A stretch of 64,000 nucleotides of DNA from Metaphire vulgaris. Taxonomy: Eukaryota > Annelida > Clitellata > Crassiclitellata > Megascolecidae. Shown in pieces: positions 31,315 to 40,799 of the stretch; position 1 is the stretch's first letter; every line of letters starts with the position of its first letter. A program made the position numbers and the translations under genes. Location of the stretch: contig CM030836.1 of the NCBI GenBank assembly GCA_018105865.1, positions 1,488,001-1,552,000 of the forward strand, given 5' to 3'. The notes under the pieces are model-generated. The model searched no databases. It saw only the letters and a list, made by a program, of their open reading frames with translations, and was not told the DNA's origin.

Positions 31315-31545
31315 ACAGCAATCCATTCTGTTGGTCACAGTAACCCTCTTCACGTGATACGGTCGGTCAAGTTTTATTCTCCACCAGTTTGGACCTCCTG
31401 GATAGTCGTTGACATGTGCACATGAACTTGATGGAAAGACCACTGCTGGATTTCCATCAACCGCTTTACTGGCACCGTGGTCATAGAAGGTGCTACTCTG
31501 CGTGGCTTGTCGTCTTAGCGCCAGATTCACTCCCGATGAGACAAT
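31315..31545 (-). CDS. Fucolectin-type lectin, N-terminal exon
   Basis: After an AG acceptor (ATAATAG|CC) the exon reads AIVSSGVNLALRRQATQSST, then ASKAVDGNPAV, SCAHVNDYPGG, NWWRIKLDRPYHVKRVTVTN and RMDCCG. A donor follows at TG|GTAGGC. This is the first half of a fucolectin domain, including the NLA-ATQSS and WW-DL (here IKL) signatures. It would join the 30.1-30.4 kb exon across an intron holding one MITE. A middle coding segment between DCCG and the GVTN region is not located, so the gene may be incomplete. Confidence 0.7.
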
Positions 31546-31764
31546 GGCTATTATAACAAAACATAATTATTTTTGAACGCCTAAGTGAAATTAATTATTA
31601 TTAGTCCAGTTTTACGGTTGGGGAAATGTAAACGGCTTAGTATTACTGTGCAGAATTTGAAAGCATCAATGATAAGCCTATAGAAGTAGGCCTAGTGCTT
31701 GAGAATGCCGCTATTCCGGTTTTAAAATTCATTAAATTTGAAGAATTTTGCGTTTGATTTTAAA

Positions 31765-31955
31765 ATAAATTAGAATTCCTGGATCATGGCAGGCATGGGC
31801 AGATGAATCTGATGGCAAGTCCGTTGTCGTCTCTCCATCAACCGCTCTACTACAGTGTACTCTACAGTCTCTACTGGTAAAGTGATTCCCATAGGTGCTA
31901 CTTTGTGTGGCTGATCTGCTGAGCGCCAGATTCTCTTCTGATGAGACAATGGCTG
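31765..31955 (-). pseudogene. Second, degenerate fucolectin N-terminal exon
   Basis: After TTATCACAG|CC the minus strand reads AIVSSEENLALSRSATQSST, then an unusual FTSRDCRVHCS stretch, then RAVDGETTTDLPSDSSAHAC. It is a diverged tandem duplicate of the 31.3-31.5 kb exon and keeps the same acceptor context. The WW and DCCG parts are missing. It is probably a broken exon copy or an old tandem lectin repeat. Confidence 0.6.
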
Positions 31956-32215
31956 TGATAACGAAACACGATTATATTTTGAACTCAAGAGTGACGTTTA
32001 GGGGAATGTAAATTCTTCATCGTCATAATTGCTTTTTGCCAACTCATCAGTGGCAATAGCAAGTCAGAAAACATTTCCAGGCTTTTATATCATATGTTAG
32101 TTTTTTTTCCCCACAATTGTCGAATGACGAATTTATAAATATCCATGGGTAAGATTTAGAGTCCATTAATAATAATATGCCCGATAGTTGTAATAATTGA
32201 CCATTGTTGTGAGAA

Positions 32216-32322
32216 AATTAGATGCATGCGGCGAGCCATTAAAGTTAAGCGATGAACTCAGTGAGTAGTTGTTTTCGGCCGGCGAAGCTATAAATAGCCG
32301 ATCTCGACAGATCAGGACCGAT
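32216..32322 (+). repeat. Dispersed repeat R5, copy 1, with TATAAATAG
   Basis: It matches the reverse complement of 53768-53886 (gatgcatgcggcgagccatt, aaag, cagtgagtag, ggcgaagc, tataaatagccgatctc, gacagatcagga). The TATAAATA block suggests a promoter-bearing unit such as an LTR or other retroelement start, but no coding sequence follows. Confidence 0.65.
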
Positions 32323-32934
32323 TGCCGAGGCGGCGTGTAAAGAAAGGAAAGATTAGATCTAAAATAAAGGTGATTGTCGTAGCATTTAGTCGATTTTTAG
32401 TCGAGCACCTTTAGTCGGGCACCCAGTATAGGAAGGCACTTGAGGTCGGAGCACCATGTGGGACCAGGTGTAAAGCACTGAGCGTAGGGCGGTGTGATAA
32501 TAAAGTGTTGAGACGCACGGTGAGAAGCAAAGTGCACGGAGAAAACATTTTCAGAGGCATGGTGCATATGTTAGTGCACGGTGAGAGGCAAGGTGCACGG
32601 AGAGAGGTAAGAAGAATAGATAAAGAGACGAAATAAGAGAGGAATTGAGTGTGGAGCATCGAAGGGAAGTACAGGTACAGTGCGCGAGGTACAGGTGGTA
32701 GCAAGGGAGCCTGAATTCTAACCCAAAAAGCTAGGACGAACGACCACGCGCCTTAAAGTGAGTCAAACCCCGTGTGCGTCGAACCGGGCGGAGCCATCTT
32801 GAGTTAAGGAGGCGTAGGAACCTCAAGGCCCGGTTCTCCACATTATCATGCACTAGGTTTATGAGCACTAATTTTCCAGATTCGTATAATGCACGTAACT
32901 GACGAAACCAAGAAAATACCAATTGGCAACTATG
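32323..32934. other. Non-coding; short direct repeats
   Basis: Two copies of a GCACGGTGAGARGCAARGTG unit occur at about 32515 and 32575. No gene is recognised. Confidence 0.4.
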
Positions 32935-33452
32935 TCATTCGGACAGATAAATCGTCTTATTGTTTTATTCGAGCAAGGTAACGATTACACAGCTATGATT
33001 ATATTATAATTTATAGGAATTCGAAATGTTGATTCCTTCAATTCCATCTTTCGACCTTCATCAGATCTCCATCGGTTGCTCTGTGACAGCACATAAACCT
33101 TTTATGATATTGATATGTTTAAAATATACGGTAAAATTTCACAATTATCATGTGTAGTTGCATAAATCTGATATTAAAATCTTAATGTCTTAGAACGTAG
33201 ATCATAATATTGAAATAGTTGAGGAAAAACGGTGTCCACCCAAAATTGCTAAATCTACAAATGAGCAAAATAACACTTGAACATAAAACTGAATTAATTT
33301 TCATTTAATTTCCATATTTCCATAGCTCTGACCTGTGCATTGTCGCAATGCAAAGAGAGAAATAGAAATAAATAGAAATTTCGAATTGCTATGCATGGCT
33401 ACACCGCAATATCGCAAATCCCGAGAACTCAAAGACGGTTTTATTCTTTTAA
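32935..33452. repeat. Dispersed repeat R4, copy 2
   Basis: It is collinear with 27040-27570. It is interrupted at its TTAA (33449-33452) by the piggyBac element; the copy at 27564 keeps the uninterrupted cattttaacatc. Confidence 0.7.
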
Positions 33453-33624
33453 CCCTTCGACGGGCGTGAAAAGTGTTATACAAGTAAGGGCGTGGGGTCA
33501 CTTTTGACCCCATGCTAATTATAATGCATTTGAGTTAAATAATCATATACTACATATTGAACAGCAACAAAGTCATTAACTTTATTGTATTATAAGTCGA
33601 ACAGTTATGTTATATTATGTTAAA

Positions 33625-33735
33625 ATGTCAATTTATATAGCGCAAAAATTATAACTGAAGACCAAGTCAAGAGCACTTTACATTCTGCACTTATACGATA
33701 TATCAAACAAGTATGTCTTAAGTTTCTTTGAAACA
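33625..33735 (-). mobile_element. LINE 3' tail fragment (tatagcgc type)
   Basis: The block caatttatatagcgc followed at about 35 bp by agcactttacatt matches the other LINE tails in the window. Confidence 0.55.
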
Positions 33736-33765
33736 ATTCGATGTTAGATTCCTTAATCCATAGAC

Positions 33766-33943
33766 CAGTGGCGGCTCCACTCCAGGGGGCCCCGTGCCTC
33801 CCTATTGAATGCCTGGCCCCCAGTGGCCCCCAGTTGGGACCCTATCTTAATGCTACATACATTAAACAACAAATGGTTGGCCCCCATGATTATAAGTTGC
33901 CACCCCAACGGCCCCCACTTGCCAAATCCTAGAGCCGCCACTG
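33766..33943. mobile_element. hAT-like MITE, family CAGTGGCGGCTC
   Basis: A perfect CCATAGAC duplication lies at 33758-33765 and 33944-33951. It is nested in the piggyBac element. Confidence 0.92.
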
Positions 33944-33983
33944 CCATAGACACGTTGATAGGTAGGGCATTCCAGAGGATAGG

Positions 33984-34145
33984 CAGGGCGCGATTTGCGG
34001 AGGGAATCTTCCCCTTACTGCCCAACTGCATCTCCCCTACTGCTACATCCTCCACCACTACATACCCCCACTGCTTATAGTTTCCAACAACCACATCCCC
34101 AAGCTCGACATATCCCCACTGCTCCCGGTCACAAATCGCACCCTG
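33984..34145. mobile_element. MITE, family CAGGGYGCGATTTGTG (copy 2)
   Basis: Ends CAGGGCGCGATTTGCG and CACAAATCGCACCCTG are inverted. GGATAGG flanks both sides (33977-33983, 34146-34152). The interior repeats CCCCACTGC and CTACATCC motifs. Confidence 0.85.
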
Positions 34146-34429
34146 GGATAGGGTTCCATCGTGTAACGGATCTCTCGCCAAGTTGCACGGTCTTGGATGG
34201 AGGGGGAACAAGTAACTTGACACTGTGACCAGATCGGAGCTGATGAACCGGTCAGTATAAGGCCTGTGGACTAGTTCAGGAGGTAGCCGGGGAAAGTTGG
34301 ATCGTACAAAGATCGAGATGTTAGTGGTACCACAGTGGTTACACAAAAGAATTACTGTAAATGTCCTTCAATGTCTTAAAGCTAGCCGTAGGCCTAAGCC
34401 TATATCATCAAAAGTATTTCGTCAATTAG

Positions 34430-35130
34430 AAGAGAGGCACTTCAAACAGACGATCTCACAGTGGTACACAGATTCTTGTGACATGCCTTTTGTTGCCGTG
34501 GCCTTTTGTCCTCCTGTCTGGCAAAACATGACATTAATTGACCTCGTTTCTTTGGCGGCTCCAGTGGCATCTACTAGTCGTGCTCTGATCAGACTAGGAT
34601 GAGTTGCAACAGATCGTCGCTGCTCCTGTAGCTCTTTACAAAGACCTTTTCCCAGTCTTTTTTGTTATGACTATGACTTTTGATAAACAGCCGGCGTATT
34701 TCTCCGTCAGTTCCGTCCACCTTCAACTTACCAAAAAGGACGAAATTGAGTGCTGCAATATCTATCAGATTCCAGAACAGCACTACTGGCCAACGTCTGG
34801 TTGCAAACTTAGTGCTGAAAGTTTCTACCATTTGTAAGAAACCAACGAGGAGTCGCCGGTCTCTTTGAACCCGACAAGGGACGAGTACAACTTGCGTCCG
34901 GCCGCAGTTACAAATTCTGTTGGCAGCCCTACTCGATTGGCATGGATAATACCAACCATAGTTGCTCTATTCGTTTTCAGAATATCTCTAGCTAGGGCCA
35001 GAGACGTGAAATAGTTATCAGTGGTATTGTTGCGACCGTCACAGTAAAGAGGTTGCAAGAGTTGGTGGACAACTTTTCTTAGATCCTTTCACGGACCTTC
35101 ATTGGGGCTACCTTTGCCGGAATATATACT
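34430..35130 (-). pseudogene. piggyBac transposase, C-terminal half
   Basis: Minus frames read TTDNYFTSLALARDIL and TMVGIIHANRVGLPTEFV (the DDE-domain D-NFFTS-L segment), then TRRWPVVLFWNLIDIAALN, then a Cys-rich end with CQTGGQ, YHCEIVCLKCLSSN-stop. The order agrees with the family. The segments sit in at least two frames and the N-terminal half is absent, so it is inactive. The C-terminal finger has lost several ligands. Confidence 0.8.
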
Positions 35131-35492
35131 GGCGTTGTACATGTACTTTGTATAAGAAAGTAAAATGTACAAATTAAAAATAAAAACTTGATACATAAAG
35201 CATTGTTATTAATTTTCATTTAAATCTTCCATATTTCCACAAATTCTAAACAGTATTGGGGTCAATTGTCCCAATGACCCAATTTGTATAAATATGCTTT
35301 TAATTTTTAATCATTATCAATTTTTTCGCTATACTGGAATAGGTAGTAACATCCTGTGGGAACAATGTCATGAAAGCTCAAAGTACCAAATTTAATTTTG
35401 CCATCGAATGCTCAAAGACCGTCTTATTCATTTTTGACCCCAATTCAGAAAAGGGTTAAAATCAAAATTCAGAAAATATGACAATCTGTCTG

Positions 35493-35495
<3 letters not shown>

Positions 35496-35582
<87 letters not shown>

Positions 35583-35583
35583 G
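35496..35583. repeat. (ATC)n microsatellite / LINE tail
   Basis: About 88 bp of perfect CAT repeat. On the minus strand it reads GATGATG and follows a LINE-like C-terminus (35584-35758). Confidence 0.9.
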
Positions 35584-35758
35584 CCAATAACTGTGATCTC
35601 AAACTCTGTTGGTGTCTGACGCCAGCTTCACAGTCTATTCCCATTCCTTTGTTTTGAGAGCATCCTTGACCGAGTTCTTGCAAACTGCTTCCACGCCATT
35701 CCACAACGTCGTCACACCGTTGTCTGTGTTCCATTCCTATCTTGCTGTAACCATCCAT
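35584..35758 (-). pseudogene. Probable RTE-like LINE C-terminus
   Basis: Mixed minus frames resemble the last part of RTE ORFs (RQRCDDVVEWRGSSLQELG, ASDTNRV) and are followed by a long GAT tail. Support is weak apart from the tail. Confidence 0.45.
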
Positions 35759-35836
35759 TAATTATTCCTAAAATCAGGGCTTTGATCTTTCTGTCGCCTT
35801 TCATTCGTCCAAAGAACCGCAGTTTAATTTGTATCA

Positions 35837-36280
35837 ATGTTCTTTTGTATAGTTCTTCATTCGGCATTCCTCATTGCGCAGTCGTGTTCGGACAATGAAG
35901 CTGTCGCCCTCAAAATCCAAACCAAGTACCGTCAGAACTGTTCTAAAAAGACCGCGCAGGAGATGCCACAGAACAGATCGGCCGTCAAAATTCAATCGAT
36001 GTTCCGAGGACATCGAGACCGAAAGTTCTGTCTGGACGCCCGACAATTGTCGCTGTGCGAGAAGGAGCAGGCCAAACATGCTGTGCGAGCAGAAGTGGCT
36101 CACATTTCACGAATAGAGAGACAACAGTCTATGGGAATCAAGGAAGAAGCGGCGACAGCCGAACGGAGACGCTCAGCAAGGTTAATTTCATCACGTGAGC
36201 ATCAACAACCGGAGCAACAGCAACAATTGGAGCAACATCAACAACCGGAACAACAGCAACAGCTGGTGCTACAGCAATAG
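35837..36280 (+). CDS. IQ-motif, Gln-rich open frame (possible exon)
   Basis: 147 codons from the ATG at 35837. Two IQ-like motifs are seen: [12 protein letters not shown] and [15 protein letters not shown]; the second fits IQxxxRGxxxR, the calmodulin-binding pattern. A charged helix follows, then a Gln-rich tail made of EQQQQ units. The first 15 or so residues are hydrophobic and may be intronic, since a usable acceptor (cattgcgcag|TC) occurs at 35880 and a donor-like GTGAGC at 36194. A genuine exon might therefore be 35881-36193. It lies just upstream of the chromodomain copy. I do not recognise the gene. Confidence 0.45.
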   Translation: MFFCIVLHSAFLIAQSCSDNEAVALKIQTKYRQNCSKKTAQEMPQNRSAVKIQSMFRGHRDRKFCLDARQLSLCEKEQAKHAVRAEVAHISRIERQQSMGIKEEAATAERRRSARLISSREHQQPEQQQQLEQHQQPEQQQQLVLQQ

Positions 36281-36365
36281 CAGCAGCAGCTACAACAACA
36301 CGGAATTAGTTTCAACCATTTTCGCCAGAAATCAAGCAAATTGGTCGGATTTTTGGGCGCGGAAT

Positions 36366-37257
36366 GGAATTCTTCGAGATTGGAAGAAGGTCTTTGAGGC
36401 GCAATGCATTCTGAAGCGCAGAACGCGAAAACGAAAATTCGAATACCTGGTGAAATGGAAAGGTTGGAGCAGAAAATATAATTCCTGGAAACCGGAAGAA
36501 AACATTTTTGGACAGTGTGCTGATTGAAGAATTTCAAGAGGGCGGTAAAAAAGCAAGGAGTGGAAAAAAGACTACAAAATAAGAAGTTTAAGCTTCAAAA
36601 GAGAGCTGTCATTATTAAGAGCGAAAGTGAAACTGAAACTGAAAGCGAAGAGGCACCTGCCTTGCCCAAACGACGTCGACCAAAACCTTGTCAATCAAGA
36701 AACCTGCCGAATTCTCTCGCTCCGAACGCCAACAATGACCTCCACCCGGGGGCCGATGGAAAATACGATTATGTCGACGACGAACCAGTCGACGGGTGGG
36801 GTTCGTCCGCGCAGCGTCGGTCCAACGGCGTCCCCTCATCCTCGTCGTTGACCTCTTCCTGCTGCTGTTGCTGCTTCTCCTCCTCCTTCTCCTTCATGAT
36901 CCAGGGTAAACAGATCTACGGACACGGTGTCACCATGTCCAGAGACGGTGTGGTTGGACTGGGCGACGGTGGAGTGGCAGCCAATGGGATCAAAACCGGA
37001 ACCGATGGGACGCTGTCGTTCGGTGGTTCCCTGGTGGGGGGGGGCTGGATGGCCTGGAGGGAAGATGTATCGAGGCGCCCGGACACGGAAGACAGTCGTA
37101 TTTCGCGGTCGGGAAGGACGATCAGGAAAGCACCCGGAAAACGCCAATCGCCGAGTCTACAACTGACATAAACAGTCGCCAGGGTGCGCACGCCGTTAGC
37201 TTTCACGTGACCAGCACCGTAGACAAGCGGAATCCGCATCTACGCGTCACCATCCTT
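36366..37257 (+). pseudogene. CBX/Polycomb-like chromodomain copy, frame-broken
   Basis: MEFFEIG at 36366 resembles the CBX2/4/6/7/8 start (MEL..VGE). A two-base shift leads into [20 protein letters not shown] and [20 protein letters not shown], a clear chromodomain with its aromatic residues. An extra T in a T-run near 36515 breaks frame before [18 protein letters not shown]. Later frames give ESETETESEEAPALPKRRR, a CBX-like acidic and basic linker. The last 35 codons (VTSTVDKRNPHLRVTILE) might be a worn Pc box, but this is weak. CBX chromodomains usually span several exons; here it is continuous, which suggests a retrocopy. CBX proteins read trimethylated H3K27; this copy should be non-functional. 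Confidence 0.65.
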
Positions 37258-38061
37258 GAATAATTTTATTTAGTATTTTGCATTTAAAATATTTTGTTTG
37301 CTTTATGTATAGCAACTTTTTAAACTGTATAGACGTTCCTAATTATTCCAACCCATTTAATTCTCAATATCTTCCTGTAGCAATTACTTTCACAAGCAAG
37401 TATACTCCTTCTCAAGTGCTTTCTATTGGTCAATGTCTGATAATCAAAAATAAAACTGCTAAAATGCACGTTTCAAGTAGTTTCTTTTTCGTTCTAGACT
37501 TGTTGCTTTGCTCTTCCAAACCTTTCCAATAGCGGCCAAATTCCCTAAAGCTCTTATTTTGATATATCTCTCTCTATCTCTTACAATCCCAGCCATAGGT
37601 CGTGTTTCTCGTAAGATAGGGTAGTCTTCCACATTTTCTAACTCAATTCTATCCACTCTGATCTTTCTCCTCATATCGTTTAGAATTTTAGATCAACTAC
37701 CATTGTAGGCCTATTTGTCATCTCGATATTAGTCACTAGCCAGCATTGCTTTGCTTCATTGCCCAGTATCTGAACTTTGTGCACCAGATCATCTTCATTT
37801 ATTTTTTCACATCAAGATCATTTGAAAATCTAAGTTTATCTGAGGAACTCCCTCCCTGATATGCCATTACATGTTCCTTTATCACTATTTCAACTTCTAC
37901 TCTCGAGATGCTATTGTCTATTTCACATTCTCTGCCTGTTTGTGATATCTTCTTCAGTTCTCCTAAGCTCTTTTTATATTATAATATTCATCTGTGCTTC
38001 ATATAGTCCACTCCGTCCACATTCAATTGACTCCCTATCTTTCCATTATCACTTTGTCGTG

Positions 38062-38317
38062 CAGGAGCGTCATTGGGGGGCAGGAGGCCGTTACTCCTAA
38101 GGAAATGATGAAATACTGTATAATGTATTAAATAAATAAATGTGAAATGTGAAATGTGCAAAAATCGCCAAAGATTGGCAAACATATTTCAAAAAATGTC
38201 AACAATTTACAAATTTGTCAAAATTGGCCCCAAAGTTGCCAAAAAGTACTAAAAAGTTTGCCAAAATTTGTCAAAAAATTATCTCGTCCCCAAGAAAAGT
38301 GTGAAATGACGCTACTG
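38062..38317. mobile_element. MITE, family CAGTAGCGTCATT
   Basis: Ends CAGGAGCGTCATT and AATGACGCTACTG are inverted. Flanking octamers TTGTCGTG and TTGTCATG match at 7 of 8. The interior is a string of short TTTGGCAAA-like units, giving artefactual PKF-rich peptides. Relatives lie at 46093-46335 and 54468-54577. Confidence 0.82.
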
Positions 38318-38343
38318 TTGTCATGTGCATATTTTAAGGTCAT

Positions 38344-38412
38344 TTGTTGTTATTGTTATTGTTCATGACAATTTATATAGCGCCATAACAGAGCAAGAGC
38401 CAAAGTCAAAGG
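38344..38412 (-). mobile_element. LINE 3' tail fragment (tatagcgcc type)
   Basis: The block tgacaatttatatagcgcc followed by aaaggcgctttacaaagag can fold GGCGC against GCGCC. Only the tail is present. Confidence 0.55.
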
Positions 38413-38469
38413 CGCTTTACAAAGAGCGTGAAAATTTGACAGTATGCATCACTTTGCATGCCTCTCTTG

Positions 38470-38683
38470 CAGACCCATCAGAACTGTGGATGCAGGGGGT
38501 GCAGTTGAACTTGTGGAAAAACTTATGGGGCGCACTGCACCCCTGGAACGCAAACGCTATGGCTGCAGTTAACACCATTGCGTCAGATTCATGAAGAGAA
38601 ACAGCTAGCAACATACAGGTATCAATTTACCAAACTACCAACGAAATGCACCTTCCTGCTAAAAAGTCGTTCCGACGGGCCTG
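38470..38683. mobile_element. MITE, family CAGGCCCGT (second copy)
   Basis: The right end TCGTTCCGACGGGCCTG matches the right end of 18872-19191, and the left part (gtgcagttgaact, ctgcacccctgga) matches its interior. Target duplication is not clear. Confidence 0.7.
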
Positions 38684-38984
38684 CCTTCCTACCGTGAACT
38701 AACCATGGCACTTTTGGAAGTAATTCATTGCTTTCCAAGCCATTTTGCTTCTTCTGTTTTAGCAGCCCTTTTTACTCCATTACATTTAGCTCTATATTCC
38801 ATTTCAGGCTCATCTGTCGTGTCACCTCTGATCTTTAGATTCCTCTTCTTCTGTACCAACTTTAAAGTTGTGTCCATGATCCATTTCATGTTGGTCTTTT
38901 AAATTTCTGGCACCGACTCTTCAAAGGCTTCATCAACAGCTGCTTCCAACCCTTCAACTCGCTCTTCAGAAACAAATTCGACGC

Positions 38985-39240
38985 TACTTTGTACTGATTT
39001 GTACCGGAGGAGACTTTCGACGGCCTTGCACGCATATGCGCCTGCTTTATTGCGCCAAAAGCCAGGACTTTGACCTACTGTACTCATCGTTTTTAGGAAG
39101 TTCTGTGCATATTTCTCGGTAGAATGTTCGACTAATCACACTGACTCCAGAATTCTACAACGCTGATTTCCAGACTACGTCGATTGGCTGCGCTCCTGTC
39201 TTCGCCTGGAGTCCATCTTTGGTCGGATCTGTCAAATTAT
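38985..39240. repeat. Dispersed repeat R4, copy 3 (partial, empty LINE site)
   Basis: It matches 27630-27970 (gtaccggag, gcacgc, agaattct, acaacg, cctgtcttc, tctttggtcggatc) and continues into tgtcaaattat, the sequence found after the LINE at 29593. Confidence 0.7.
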
Positions 39241-39299
39241 CTTGCAGAAGACCGCCTCTTGACATGCGGAGATTTTCTTTAAATACCTCTGTGGCCACG

Positions 39300-39446
39300 G
39301 AACAGGTCAACTCGGCGACGCCGACTCGGCACCGGCCAACTCGACACCGGCAACTCGACGACGGTGAAATCGGCGACAGGACAACTCGGAGAACGGAAAA
39401 CTCGGCGCTGGCCAACTCGGCGCCGGTCAACTCGGCGACACGTCGC
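39300..39446. repeat. GC-rich minisatellite (CAACTCGGCGCCGG type)
   Basis: About nine irregular units of 14-18 bp, mostly AACTCGGCG plus a variable CCGG block. Confidence 0.75.
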
Positions 39447-40336
39447 CAGTGATGGGCACTAGTTAACTAAAATAGTTATAACTATTAGTTTAACTGGAAA
39501 AATTTAGTTGAGGCAATAGTTTAACTACTTATTTCTTAACTAGTTACAGCAATAGTTTAAATACTTTTTAAAATAGTTACAACTAAAAGTTTAACTACTT
39601 TTTTGCCAACTTTTTTATTATACTGCCTTCTTATTGCTCTTTTTACTGAAACATGAAAATGAACTACACAAGTCTTGCTGCCATTGTTGTTGACCCTTCT
39701 GATCGTGATAGTTAATCACATTATTTGGTGCAAATACTGCCTGCATAAGTCTTCAGGGGCAGTTCCACGTTGAGGATGACTGGGGATGCATCCCCCACCA
39801 GCCCACCAAAAATGCATGTGAGGCATTGATGAATTTCTAAGAAAATTTTTGGGTATTTATTTCTTGGTAGTAATTTGGTCTAACCGTATACTTACTGACT
39901 AACTACAGTTCATTTTGCACTATGACTCTGTACAACCAGGCTAAAATCACTTTTATGCATTGCCAATTCTGAACATTATATTCTATAAATCAAATCTACA
40001 GATTTCTTCTAAACCTTTTGCATATCATTCCTTTGACAATTGGTAGGATCTTTCCTAGAAATTCATTGCATCCAACACTGAGAGTGCTTGCAACTGTCAC
40101 TGTAAGCCTTCATAGATTACGGCTAGTTGTTTTTGTTACATTGAAAGGAGCCAAATAATAAAAAATTACAAAAAAGTTGCAAAATAGTTGGAAATAGTTT
40201 AACTACCTTAAAACAGTTTAGTTAAACTTGTTTTGGAAAATGTTAACTAATAGTTAAAATAATAGTTTAACTACAAATATTTAGTTAAAAATAAAGTTTA
40301 GTTTAACTACTTTTTTCCAACTAGTGCCCATCACTG
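39447..40336. mobile_element. hAT-like element rich in TAGTTTAACTA
   Basis: Ends CAGTGATGGGCACTAGTTAA and TTCCAACTAGTGCCCATCAC-TG are inverted. A perfect CACGTCGC duplication lies at 39439-39446 and 40337-40344. Both flanks are filled with TAGTTTAACTA units. It is non-coding, 890 bp. Confidence 0.9.
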
Positions 40337-40592
40337 CACGTCGCGCAAGTTCATGTACAAAGCTATGGAAAACATCCTGAAAGAGAGCCGGTTTTTTATT
40401 AGCTGGACGCGGACAAGGCAGTAGACATAGCATATTTAGATTTGGCCTTGTAATTTAGGGATAGCCACTTGGTCCGCTGTCCAGGTTACAATTTTACTCT
40501 GAATAAGACACTACAGCCCAACAATATACTATTAAATGATTAGTAGTCATACATTCTTCTGATAATTTGGTTTTAACTCAACACTTAAGTGC

Positions 40593-40769
40593 CGGGCGCG
40601 ATTTGTAGGGGAAGAGAAGATTCCCCCCACTGCCCAACTGCATCCCCTTACTGCTACATCCCTTCACCACTATATACCCCCACTGCTACATATCCCCAAA
40701 CACCTACATCCTCCAAACTCTTTTACATCCTAAATATCCCCCACTGCTCCAATAACAAATCGCACCCTG
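40593..40769. mobile_element. MITE, family CAGGGYGCGATTTGTG (copy 3)
   Basis: Ends CCGGGCGCGATTTGTA and AACAAATCGCACCCTG are inverted. The interior repeats CCCACTGCTACAT. Flanking octamers match only partly. Confidence 0.75.
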
Positions 40770-40799
40770 ATTAAATGTCCATTGACAATGATGTATGTC

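Larger units (their letters stand above)
33453..35455 (-). mobile_element. piggyBac element
   Basis: Ends CCCTTCGACGGGCG and CCCAATTCAGAAAAGGG, each near a GGGTCA-TTTTGACCCC motif, are flanked by TTAA (33449-33452 and 35456-35459), the piggyBac target. Minus-strand transposase remains lie inside (34430-35130). Two MITEs and a LINE tail are nested in its 3' portion. Confidence 0.88.
37450..38900 (-). pseudogene. LINE RT relic, interrupted by two MITEs
   Basis: From high to low coordinates the minus strand gives a pre-RT linker (EYRAKCNGVKRAAKTEEAKW at about 38700-38800). Next is LRFSNDLD (worn FADD, about 37830), then RIELENVEDYPIL and GNLAAIGKVWKSKATSLERK (about 37490-37660). Many stops. The RT core is mostly gone. 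MITEs at 38062-38317 and 38470-38683 lie within it. Confidence 0.6.

Noticed and set aside
35837..36527. A certain fusion gene of IQ motifs and chromodomain
   Set aside because: The two lie in different frames with a stop between them, and no splice evidence joins them. It is kept only as a low-confidence finding.
39155..39452. Open frames on both strands over the GC-rich minisatellite
   Set aside because: They are low-complexity translations of a tandem repeat.
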